Source: CAVTLG01 sp963802635
Lineage (GTDB): Bacteria; Chloroflexota; Ktedonobacteria; Ktedonobacterales; Ktedonobacteraceae
Length of the DNA: 64,000 nucleotides
Direction: 5' to 3'
NCBI GenBank assembly: GCA_963802635.1
Contig: CAWDJJ010000002.1
Span: forward strand, 558,001 to 622,000
Within the stretch, counting starts at the first letter, position 1. Each line of letters begins with the position of its first letter. This document shows, piece by piece, positions 55,979 to 64,000 of the stretch. Both the position numbers and the translations under genes were made by a program. The notes under the pieces were generated by a model. The model was not told the DNA's origin. It searched no databases and was given only the letters and a program-made list of their open reading frames with translations.

Positions 55979-58639
55979 CTAAACTGTTTCAAGTTGGGCT
56001 GCATCTTCATGGTATCCCATCGCATGGAGCAGGGCAATGAGACGTGTGCGTGTCTCCGTTGTTTTAGGATGGTGTGCTCCAAACGTTTGCTCACGAATTG
56101 CTAGTGCACATGTATACAAGTTTCTTGCCTCTTCGCTGTTGCCCTGTGCATCCTGAAGCCACGCGAGGTTATGGATGGTCTCTGCCGTTTCAGGATGCTG
56201 AGATCCCAAGGCATGTTCGCGGATATGTAGAGCCCGTTGGTAGAGTAACGCTGCTTCAACGTATTTGCCCAGATCACGATAGAGGTTCGCCAAGCTATTG
56301 AGTGAAGTGGCCAACCGGGGATGCCCAGGCCCCAAGTGTTGTTCCCTAATCTGGAGGGCACGCAGGTAGAGCGGCTCTGCTTCAGCGTACCTACCATGAC
56401 TACAATATAGATTCGCCAAGCTATTGAGCGAATAGGCTATGTCGGGATGCTCAGGCCCCAAGTGTTGTTCCCTAATCTGGAGGGCACGCAGGTAGAGCGG
56501 CTCTGCTTCAGTATACTTGCCGTGATCATGATAAAGGTCGGCTAAGTTGCAGAGTGAATAGGCAATATCAGGATGCAAAGGTTCCAGCACATGTTCACGG
56601 ATGTACAACGCACGCAGATAAAGCGGCTCTGCTTGCGCGTCCTTGCCTTGAATAAGATAGAGGATTGCCAGACCATTAAGCGAAGTGGCTGTGTCGGGAT
56701 GCTCAGGCCCCAAGTGCTGTTCCCTGATCTGGAGGGCACGCAGGTAAAGCGGCTCTGCTTCAGTATATCTGCCTTGACGACGGCAAAGGTCAGCCAAGCC
56801 ACTCAGCGGATAAGTGACATCAGGGTGCTCAGGCCCCAACTGTTCCCTGATCTGGAGGGCACGCAGGTAGAGCGGCTCTGCTTCAGCATAACGCGCACGG
56901 TCTTGGAGATAGGATGCCATCTCGTAGAGCAAACGCCCTGCTTCCTTATCACTCATTTGATACTGCTCAATCCACTGCGTTGCGAATACTGCCTGAGTCA
57001 ACAGACGCTCACACTGCGGCCAGGTCTCATGATCTGCATGTGGAAATGCTGCGTTGACTGCAAGCATCGCTCTGTTCGCCCATGTGCGTCTTTTGGCCTC
57101 TTCCTGGGTGTCCTGAAGCACAGCTTGGACCAGCCGATGGATCGAGAGGGTTTTCTCCGTGGGATCACGCCGCACCAGCGAATAGGTTCGCAGCACCTCG
57201 ATGGCTTGATTGAGTCGAAAGGCATCCGCTGCCACCGGGGCAAGCACAGCTCCAAGCATTGATGCGCCCGTTGTCAGGATCTCTTCTGGAATCATGTCAG
57301 GAGAGAGAACGGCACAGAGGCGCAGCAGATCGGCAGCAGCTGGATTCGTTTTTTCGACTCGCTGAAAGGAGAGAGACCAGGTGCTCGCCACTGGCTCTGG
57401 ATGATCGGCCACCAGCCCTCTACGCTGCCTCAGCAGGTCAGTTCGATGTTGCTGATAGATCTGCCAATAACTGGCAAGATCCGTTCCGGTCTCTTCCAGA
57501 TAGGCTCCAGCTTGATCCAGAGCCAAAAGTAGTCCACCTAGTTCCTGGGAGATCTGCAACGCCTGTTTCTGATCCTGGAGAGAGGCTTGCGACAGTTCGG
57601 CATCAGGAGCCAGAAGCGCGGAGCGGCGCAGCAGGAATAACGCCCCTTGTTCTGGCTGCAAGGTTTCGATTTCCAACCGATGGGCCAGCCGTCCCGTCGC
57701 GGTCGCGCGCGTCGTCAGAATCAGATGTCCACCCAGGCTAGGTGGCAGAAAATCTCGGAGAACTGTTAACTCGTCAGCGTTGTCTAAAATGAGCAACCAG
57801 TCGCGATGGGTCTGCAACCAGATTTTGACCGATTGGACGATAACCTCCTGCTCTTTGACCTCACGCTCTGGCAGTCGCAGCAATGCTGCAAGAACGATAT
57901 AGGACGAGATCAGCGCTTCTGTGCCCTCTGCGCGTGCCCACAAAACCGCTTGATAGTCCTGGTGATACTGATAGGCATATTCCAGAGCGAGTTGGGTTTT
58001 GCCAATACCGCCAAGCCCACTGATCGCCTGTGGCTGTGAGAGAGCCGTCGTCTGACCTCTTTGCAAGTGATGGCGTATCTGTGTTAGTTCGCTCTCACGC
58101 CCTAGAAAGAAAGGATTACGTGGATAGGGAATGTTCCAGATGGACGGCAAAGCCACGCGAGGAGTACTGGCAGAACGTTGTGGCAATTCTTCGACAATCA
58201 CGTGGCGGATGCCAGCCGCAACATCGGCTAGTGCTCTCTCTTTGTCTCGCCAGGATGCAATGGGTTTGGCGTCGGTGGGTAAGGCTTGCAAATGCGCAAA
58301 CGGAGCGTTCTTCCACTCTGCTGGACGCACAAGAATGGGAATGACCCATGCCTCACCGGCTTCCTGCCGAGCCATCGCCTGTTTCATCTCGATGCCATAA
58401 CAGTAGTCGGAGGCAAAGAAGTCTGCACTCACCAGCAACAGGATCACTGAAGCTGTTTCCAGGTGTGTATCAAGAGACGTAGCCCAGTCTGCGCCAGAGA
58501 CGAGGAGCCGGTCGTGCCAGAGGGAGATGAGATCCTGTCGCTGGAGCAAGCTCAGGTGCGTTTCCAGTTTCCGCAGCCACGCTTCATCTTCATGAGCGTA
58601 GCAACAAAAGATCTCAACAGGTGTTGATCCCTCAGCCAT
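55979..58639 (-). CDS. TIR - NB-ARC - TPR protein
   Basis: About 886 aa from ATG 58639 (behind AAAGGGGG; an open frame continues upstream to 58918 without features). TIR: VEIFCCYAHEDEAWLRKLETH, LLLVSADFFASDYCYGIEMK with the probable catalytic Glu. NB-ARC: FLGRESELTQI, Walker A GLGGIGKTQLALEYAY, Walker B WLLILDNADE, LTTR. TPR: at least seven 42-residue repeats (AEPLYLRALQIREQHLGPEHPD type) nearly identical in DNA as well. This is a plant-NLR-like layout; such proteins are likely NAD-depleting immune receptors. Opposite strand to ureC. Confidence 0.92.
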   Translation of the reverse strand: MAEGSTPVEIFCCYAHEDEAWLRKLETHLSLLQRQDLISLWHDRLLVSGADWATSLDTHLETASVILLLVSADFFASDYCYGIEMKQAMARQEAGEAWVIPILVRPAEWKNAPFAHLQALPTDAKPIASWRDKERALADVAAGIRHVIVEELPQRSASTPRVALPSIWNIPYPRNPFFLGRESELTQIRHHLQRGQTTALSQPQAISGLGGIGKTQLALEYAYQYHQDYQAVLWARAEGTEALISSYIVLAALLRLPEREVKEQEVIVQSVKIWLQTHRDWLLILDNADELTVLRDFLPPSLGGHLILTTRATATGRLAHRLEIETLQPEQGALFLLRRSALLAPDAELSQASLQDQKQALQISQELGGLLLALDQAGAYLEETGTDLASYWQIYQQHRTDLLRQRRGLVADHPEPVASTWSLSFQRVEKTNPAAADLLRLCAVLSPDMIPEEILTTGASMLGAVLAPVAADAFRLNQAIEVLRTYSLVRRDPTEKTLSIHRLVQAVLQDTQEEAKRRTWANRAMLAVNAAFPHADHETWPQCERLLTQAVFATQWIEQYQMSDKEAGRLLYEMASYLQDRARYAEAEPLYLRALQIREQLGPEHPDVTYPLSGLADLCRRQGRYTEAEPLYLRALQIREQHLGPEHPDTATSLNGLAILYLIQGKDAQAEPLYLRALYIREHVLEPLHPDIAYSLCNLADLYHDHGKYTEAEPLYLRALQIREQHLGPEHPDIAYSLNSLANLYCSHGRYAEAEPLYLRALQIREQHLGPGHPRLATSLNSLANLYRDLGKYVEAALLYQRALHIREHALGSQHPETAETIHNLAWLQDAQGNSEEARNLYTCALAIREQTFGAHHPKTTETRTRLIALLHAMGYHEDAAQLETV

Positions 58640-58682
58640 ACCTGAGTCCCCCTTTAGGAGAGATCTACTGACAGTAAACAAT

Positions 58683-58955
58683 TCAAGTATAGCACAACAG
58701 GAAGGGATTGGCATCCCTTTTTGAGGTTTTTCGGCAGATTGCTTTGAAATGCATGTTACTGCTGCGTTCCATGCTCCTCTCGTTGTAAAGAGGATCAAAA
58801 AGAAGGCGGTGGATAACACTGACTCGACGGGCATAACCTCCTTTGGTTCCAGATGCCAAGCACTGCTTCCGGAGAGAACAGGGCTGACAATCAGTTCGGA
58901 AGGTGATAGAGATGGCATGCAGGGTGAACGCGTTCTCTTGACTCACTTCGCTCAA
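58683..58955 (-). pseudogene. Possible IS1182-like transposase remnant
   Basis: The minus-strand frame contains TFRTDCQPCSLRKQCLAS followed by GGYARRVSVIHR. This resembles the Cys-rich block (C-x2-C-x5-C, then R...HP) of IS1182/DDE_Tnp_1_6 transposases. No other part is recognisable. Together with the beheaded GNAT gene it may mark an island border. Weak match by eye. Confidence 0.35.
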
Positions 58956-59378
58956 CCAGTCTTCGTTTTTCTCAAGGATACGACACCACTCTCCAACTTC
59001 TCAATTCGTTGTGGTCAAGCCACTAGGAAATGTCGTTGTCCTGGTCTGTGAACGCATCTTTTGGAGTAGAAGGAGCCTCTTTTCGCGGGTCATGACGGTC
59101 CATTGTGAAGAGCATATTGAGCGCCAATTGTTGCTGATGATAGGTGAGAAGCCGATCAAGCAAGATACATCTCTCAAAGCTCAGCTTTGACAAACAATCC
59201 TATTATGCAACACGTGCGGATATAGACGCAATGAGGTAGCGGTTCAAACTCTGGCTTTTGCTGTCATAGGCCATGCTATGGGATGGTATAATGGGAAGTG
59301 TGAGAGCAGGAAAAACTCTTGCTTTTGGAAGATTGCAGGCCCAGGACTTTATTGAGAAGAAACGGGAGAGCAACAGGT
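58956..59378. other. Non-coding stretch before ureC
   Basis: No ureA or ureB gene precedes ureC here. TATAAT at 59287 with CTATGGGATGG ahead may be the ureC promoter region. Nothing else seen. Confidence 0.4.
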
Positions 59379-61103
59379 ATGAGCTTACACATTCCACGCC
59401 GCACCTATGCTGATCTCTATGGTCCCACAACAGGTGATCGTGTACGCCTGGCTGATACAGAACTAATCATCGAGGTAGAGAAAGATTTTACCACCTATGG
59501 CGATGAAATCACCTTCGGTGGTGGCAAAGTTATTCGTGATGGCATGGGCCAGAGCAGCCACGCGACCAGAGAAGGAGCGCATGGAGCGCTTGACCTCGTG
59601 ATTACCAATGCGCTCATCATTGACCATTGGGGCATTGTGAAAGGTGATATTGGGGTGAGAGATGGGCGCATCGTCAAAGTGGGTAAAGCTGGCAATCCCG
59701 ATACTATGGATGGCGTTGACCCTGATCTTGTCGTTGGCTCAAGTACAGAGGTGATCGCGGGCGAAAATATGATCGTGACGGCTGGCGGCATCGACTCGCA
59801 TATTCATTTTATTTCACCCCAGCAGGTCTATGAAGCACTGTCCAGTGGTATTACGACGATGATCGGTGGTGGTACAGGGCCAGCAACCGGCACAAATGCG
59901 ACAACCTGTACTCCTGGCGCGTGGAATCTGGCTCGTATGCTCCAGGCCGCCGAAGCATGGCCGGTCAACTTTGGTTTTTTAGGCAAAGGCAATACAGCCA
60001 CAGAAGCACCGCTCATCGAGCAAATTCAGGCCGGAGCATGTGGTTTAAAACTGCATGAAGATTGGGGCACAACACCAGCGACTATCGATACGTGTCTCAG
60101 GGTAGCCGATGCCTACGATGTACAGGTAGCAATCCATACGGACACGATAAACGAAGCCGGTTTTGTTGAAGACACCATTGCCGCTATTGCTGGTCGGACG
60201 ATACATACCTATCATACAGAGGGTGCTGGCGGTGGTCATGCACCTGATATCATTCGTATTGCAGCTTACCAGAATATTTTGCCATCCTCGACAAACCCTA
60301 CCATGCCGTTTACCACAAATACCCTTTCCGAACACTTAGATATGTTAATGGTGTGCCATCATCTCAACCCGCAGGTACCTGAAGATGTAGCCTTCGCCGA
60401 AAGCCGTATTCGGCCAGAAACCATTGCCGCAGAAGACATTTTACACGATCTTGGTGTCTTCAGTATGCTCTCCAGCGACTCCCAGGCGATGGGACGCGTT
60501 GGTGAGGTCGTATTGCGCACCTGGCAGACCGCGCATAAGATGAAAGTGCAACGCGGTGCACTGCCGCAAGACGCTGCACGTAACGACAACTTCCGTGTCA
60601 AACGCTATGTGGCAAAATACACCATCAATCCAGCTATTACGCACGGTATCGCGCAACATGTCGGCTCAATTGAACCTGGCAAGTTGGCCGATCTGGTTTT
60701 ATGGCGTCCAGCTTTCTTTGGCGTGAAACCGGAGATGATTGTCAAAGGCGGCTTTATCGCGTGGAGTTTGATGGGCGATGCGAATGCCTCTATTCCGACA
60801 CCGCAGCCTGTTTTCTACCGTCCCATGTTTGGCTCCTTTGGCGCTGCAACTACTGCCACGAGTCTCATGTTCCTGTCACAAGCGGCCTTTGCGGAAAATA
60901 TACCGAGCAAGTTAGGACTCCACAAAACTGCTGTGGCAGTTGAGCAGTGCCGGAACATTAGCAAGGCCAACATGATACATAATGCCGCAACACCTACTAT
61001 TGAAGTTGATCCCGAGACGTATGAAGTACGAGCAGATGGTGCATTGCTTACCTGTGAACCTGCAACTGTCCTACCATTGGCGCAACGCTACTTTCTCTTT
61101 TAG
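59379..61103 (+). CDS. ureC: Urease subunit alpha
   Basis: 574 aa, standard length; the catalytic subunit hydrolysing urea to ammonia and carbamate with a bi-nickel centre. Nickel ligands and active-site blocks are present: GIDSHIHFI, LKLHEDWG (the Lys to be carbamylated), VAIHTDTINE, YHTEGAGGGHAPD, MVCHHLN (mobile-flap His) and LSSDSQAMGR (Asp ligand). ATG 59379 follows GGGAG with a 10-nt spacer; the in-frame ATG at 59319 is not supported. ureA/ureB are not adjacent, so either they lie elsewhere or the operon was split by the island. Confidence 0.96.
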   Translation: MSLHIPRRTYADLYGPTTGDRVRLADTELIIEVEKDFTTYGDEITFGGGKVIRDGMGQSSHATREGAHGALDLVITNALIIDHWGIVKGDIGVRDGRIVKVGKAGNPDTMDGVDPDLVVGSSTEVIAGENMIVTAGGIDSHIHFISPQQVYEALSSGITTMIGGGTGPATGTNATTCTPGAWNLARMLQAAEAWPVNFGFLGKGNTATEAPLIEQIQAGACGLKLHEDWGTTPATIDTCLRVADAYDVQVAIHTDTINEAGFVEDTIAAIAGRTIHTYHTEGAGGGHAPDIIRIAAYQNILPSSTNPTMPFTTNTLSEHLDMLMVCHHLNPQVPEDVAFAESRIRPETIAAEDILHDLGVFSMLSSDSQAMGRVGEVVLRTWQTAHKMKVQRGALPQDAARNDNFRVKRYVAKYTINPAITHGIAQHVGSIEPGKLADLVLWRPAFFGVKPEMIVKGGFIAWSLMGDANASIPTPQPVFYRPMFGSFGAATTATSLMFLSQAAFAENIPSKLGLHKTAVAVEQCRNISKANMIHNAATPTIEVDPETYEVRADGALLTCEPATVLPLAQRYFLF

Positions 61104-61107
61104 CCAG

Positions 61108-61138
61108 AAAAGAGTCGTGAGTTCATTTCAACTCTTTT
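61108..61138 (+). terminator. Terminator-like hairpin after ureC
   Basis: AAAAGAGT (61108-61115) pairs with ACTCTTTT (61131-61138), followed by further T and G bases, five bp after the stop. Confidence 0.55.
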
Positions 61139-61334
61139 TGTGCTATTGACAACGTTTTGTACTGTATTATCGAAAAAAAGGGAATGTCAAGATGAATATT
61201 GGCCTGTTTTTGTCCCTATCTACGACTTGAGTAGTCGCCTTCGAGCGGTGTATACTTCTCATATCAGGTTATAGTGTGTTGAAAAGTTATACACGTTTCG
61301 AAGGTGAACTACGATATGCGGAGAAATTTCTATT

Positions 61335-63962
61335 ATGTATGATGACTCAGCTTTTCTTTTATTACCGCATAAACATGTTGTCTCATCTGCATCGCATCCC
61401 GAGCTATCTCAAGAGAAAACAAGCGTTGTGTATGATCCCCTCAGACCTCCGCCATTGACAGGTATGAGTAGACTGATTGGACGTGATTCTCTGTTCCAAC
61501 AGCTTAAGCAGCAGGTGTTAGTTGAGCGTAGCCTTGCGCTCTATGGCTTACCCGGTGTAGGCAAAACTGCTCTGGCCGTTGCGCTTTCCTATGATCAGGA
61601 TATCTGTGCACAATTTAGTGATGGTGTGCTATGGGCAGGTCTGGGATTGCAGCCGTATGTTTCTGGCTTGCTGCGGCGTTGGGGTATGCTGCTAGGTGTC
61701 ACTATACGCGAGGAAGAGACGAAAGACCGTCATAATGCCTGGGTTCAGGCATTACAAGCTATCATTTCGACACACTGTTTTTTGTTAGTTTTCGATGATG
61801 TCTGGCAAGTGGAAGATTTTGAAGCACTGCGAGTAAGTAGTACTCAATGTGCCTACTTGCTGACCACGCGCTTTGCACACATCGCCACGCATCTGGCTGG
61901 TGGGCGGGCTGTGCACATTCCCGAGTTAGAGGAAGCGGCCAGTGTCCAACTGCTGACACGTTTTGTGCCGGAGATCTTGCAACACGAACGCGCTACTGCC
62001 CTTGCCCTGGTAAACGCCGTGGGTGGACATCCCCTGTCACTCACACTGATGAGCAAATATCTGGGCAGCAATGCCCTCATGGGCCAACCGAGGCGTTTGC
62101 ATGCTGCGCTAAATCAGTTACGGAATGTCGAGCAGCGTTTACGCTTACATATGCCGCAGGCCGCCCACGAGCGTCCACTTACTATCCCTGAAGGGATAGA
62201 GGTATCTGTCAGATCTGTGATAGCGGTGAGCGACCTCCATCTGCCTCTACCTGCCAGGCACGCATTACGCTGTCTCTCTGTTCTGCCTGCCAAGCCTACA
62301 TATTTGATGCAGGAAGTCGTGCTAGCCGTCGCGAATACGACAGTCGAAGTGCTTGCTATGCTCTGCGATGCAGGGTTAGTGGAGCATGTTAACGCTATGC
62401 ATTACATGCTTCACCCTCTGATCATCGATTATGTGCGGACTCAAGACCCAGAAAGAGAAGCTTCTCTGAGGCTGATTCGATACGGCGTTGATTTTATTGA
62501 GGCACACTGCGCCGACGCCAGAGTGCTGGAGCGTGAGAGTACTATTATTCTTACGGCCCTGGATCATGCCTGGGAAGCAGAATGTTGGGCGGAATTGATT
62601 CGCGGATATGCCTTGCTCATACCGTTACTCTTTCGCTGGGGTTGGTATACATTGGCCGAGCAATTGCTGCAAAGAAACTCTCTTGCTGTTGCCAAAACTG
62701 GAAACATCCATGATAAAATCCAAAGCCTGGAAAATCTGAGTATCCTTGATCACTTACAGGGAAACTATAGCAGAGCCACAGCTTTTGCCCATGAAGGGCT
62801 AACCCTGGCGCGTCAAATAGACAATCAAGAGAAGATCATTTGTCTGCTGACAGAGTTGGGAGGAAACACGCACGAGCAGGGAGACTATACACAGGCAGAG
62901 GTGTATTATCAGGAAGCTCTAATCCTGGCGCGTCAGGTGGACAATCACGAACGTATCGCTACTCTGCTGAAGAAGCTGGGTGTGCTTGCTAAGAAACGTG
63001 GGAATTATCTGCAGGCACAGGCATATTATCAGGAGGGCTTGCATCTGGCGCGCCAGGTAGACAATCACGATCTCGTCAGCCTGCTCCTGACCAATCTGGG
63101 TGTGGTTGCTACTGAACGAGGCGATTATAGCCTGGCACAAAGATACTATCAAGAAGCACTCTCTCTGGCACGCCAATGGGGCTACCGCGAGAACACCTGT
63201 ATCTTGCTCTCTAACCTGGGGGTGATCGCCGATGCTCAGGGGGACTATGCGCAGGCACAGGCGCTGTTCTCTGAGGGGCTGGCCCTGGCGCGTGAGATCG
63301 GTCATCGTGAACGCATCAGCTTACTCCTGCTCAACCTGGGGGTGATTGCTGATCGACAGGGCAAAGATAGCGAGGCACAAGCCTTTTGTCAGGAAGGGCT
63401 GACTCTGGCGCGTGAGTTAGGGCATCGTGAACGCATCAGCTTGCTCCTACTCAACCTGGGTGATATTGTCATGGAGCAAGGCCAGGAAACACAGGCACAA
63501 ACCTATTTTCAGGAAGGGCTGACCCTGGCGCGTGAGTTAGGGCATCGTGAACGCATCAGCGATCTGCTGCAACACCTCGCTATGTTGGCTATCAAGCAAG
63601 GGAAGCTGGTCACGGCAGAAAGATATTTGCAAGAGGGACTCGAGCTGGCTCGCCAGCTCGAACATCCACAGTTAATCTGTCGTCAGCTAGCTGCGTGGGG
63701 AGAACTCCATCTTCAGCAGCAAAATGTGGAGGCCGCCGAAGATGACTTTTCGGAAATGCTGGATCTGGTTCCTGTTGGTAGCCGGGCTATCTACGCCCAG
63801 GCACAATATGGCCTGGCATGTGTAGCTATGCACCTGAGCCAATTTAGCAGAGCTAAGGCTCTTGCCGAACAAAGTTATGCTACCTTTGAGTTACTGGGCC
63901 ATCGCAAGAGGAACCTAGTCCATGCTTTTTTAGAACGCTTGACAACGCTGCCAAATAGCTAG
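61335..63962 (+). CDS. NB-ARC - TPR protein
   Basis: 875 aa. No effector domain precedes the NB-ARC ATPase: SRLIGRDSLFQQL, Walker A LYGLPGVGKTALAVAL, Walker B FLLVFDDVW, LLTTRFAHIA and GGHPLSLTLM (the GLPLA block). A winged-helix section follows (~300-400). From ~450 there are about ten 40-residue TPR units (YYQEGLTLARxxxHRERISLLLxNLG), some almost identical in DNA (63397-63480 and 63517-63600). Possibly a sensor subunit needing a separate effector, or a regulator. The start ATG 61335 is uncertain; no strong ribosome site is seen. Confidence 0.85.
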   Translation: MYDDSAFLLLPHKHVVSSASHPELSQEKTSVVYDPLRPPPLTGMSRLIGRDSLFQQLKQQVLVERSLALYGLPGVGKTALAVALSYDQDICAQFSDGVLWAGLGLQPYVSGLLRRWGMLLGVTIREEETKDRHNAWVQALQAIISTHCFLLVFDDVWQVEDFEALRVSSTQCAYLLTTRFAHIATHLAGGRAVHIPELEEAASVQLLTRFVPEILQHERATALALVNAVGGHPLSLTLMSKYLGSNALMGQPRRLHAALNQLRNVEQRLRLHMPQAAHERPLTIPEGIEVSVRSVIAVSDLHLPLPARHALRCLSVLPAKPTYLMQEVVLAVANTTVEVLAMLCDAGLVEHVNAMHYMLHPLIIDYVRTQDPEREASLRLIRYGVDFIEAHCADARVLERESTIILTALDHAWEAECWAELIRGYALLIPLLFRWGWYTLAEQLLQRNSLAVAKTGNIHDKIQSLENLSILDHLQGNYSRATAFAHEGLTLARQIDNQEKIICLLTELGGNTHEQGDYTQAEVYYQEALILARQVDNHERIATLLKKLGVLAKKRGNYLQAQAYYQEGLHLARQVDNHDLVSLLLTNLGVVATERGDYSLAQRYYQEALSLARQWGYRENTCILLSNLGVIADAQGDYAQAQALFSEGLALAREIGHRERISLLLLNLGVIADRQGKDSEAQAFCQEGLTLARELGHRERISLLLLNLGDIVMEQGQETQAQTYFQEGLTLARELGHRERISDLLQHLAMLAIKQGKLVTAERYLQEGLELARQLEHPQLICRQLAAWGELHLQQQNVEAAEDDFSEMLDLVPVGSRAIYAQAQYGLACVAMHLSQFSRAKALAEQSYATFELLGHRKRNLVHAFLERLTTLPNS

Positions 63963-63974
63963 TGCAGTACCCTG

Positions 63975-64000
63975 ATACCCATGGACATTCAGAAACGCGT
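63975..64000 (+). repeat. Family-1 repeat, cut by window end
   Basis: ATACCCATGGACATTCAG followed by AAACGCGT matches the left end of the copies at 23994 and 38442; the rest lies beyond the window. Confidence 0.7.

Noticed and set aside
58640..58918. N-terminal extension of the TIR-NB-ARC-TPR protein
   Set aside because: The extra 93 codons have no domain features; ATG 58639 has a ribosome site and gives the usual TIR start.
1..64000. tRNA or rRNA genes
   Set aside because: No T-loop/acceptor patterns or rRNA blocks were recognised by eye; a tRNAscan/Rfam run would settle it.

Overview
The window looks like chromosomal DNA of a Ktedonobacteria-type Chloroflexota. This is inferred from gene content, not from a marker gene. 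The signs are several very large STAND/NLR-like ATPases (NACHT, NB-ARC) with TPR or HEAT repeats, zinc-ribbon Ser/Thr kinases with membrane tails, an F420-type DDN oxidoreductase, a TnpB element and an omega-RNA-like locus, and many dispersed hairpin repeats. I see no rRNA, tRNA or CRISPR array.

Layout. 0-8.7 kb: the end of a fused oligopeptide ABC ATPase, a LysR relic, a lone receiver-domain response regulator divergent from an HTH-ATPase-TPR regulator, a PPOX-type flavoprotein, a methyltransferase and a DDN-family enzyme. 8.9-12.4 kb: a thiamin salvage operon (TPP riboswitch, attenuator, NCS1/CytX-type permease, thiD, thiE). 12.5-18.4 kb: a GAF-like/wHTH-like protein and a membrane protein, a CsoR/FrmR-like 52-aa fragment behind a near-consensus promoter, an unassigned structured leader, and a NitT/TauT-type ABC system made of a duplicated permease and an ATPase with an AAA-associated C-terminus. 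18.4-36.8 kb: a decayed IS4-family element, a TIR protein, zinc-ribbon/TM signalling proteins, a Ser/Thr kinase, aldo-keto reductase, SH3/beta-lactamase-like protein, pgi behind a TnpB element, an HdeD-like protein and a pseudokinase-Rieske fusion. 37-40.7 kb: a candidate omega-RNA without a nuclease gene, ThuA-like protein, aldo-keto reductase and glucokinase.

41-64 kb is a conflict/defence island laid over urease genes. It holds a 1718-aa NACHT-HEAT protein, ureG, a beheaded GNAT gene, then a same-strand run of CYTH, radical SAM, an alpha/alpha-barrel cyclase-like protein, trypsin-NACHT-FGE-sulfatase and Trypco1-like genes. After these come an unknown gene, a TIR-NB-ARC-TPR protein, a transposase remnant, ureC without ureA/ureB next to it, and another NB-ARC-TPR protein. 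The trypsin-NACHT-fGS/Trypco1 pair with its radical-SAM neighbours is the best candidate for an under-described system.

Two families of dispersed palindromic repeats run through the whole window. Seven host genes and the IS4 transposase carry single-base frameshifts; most need removal of one surplus base. This could mean consensus-sequence errors or real decay, and it should be settled before calling any of them dead.
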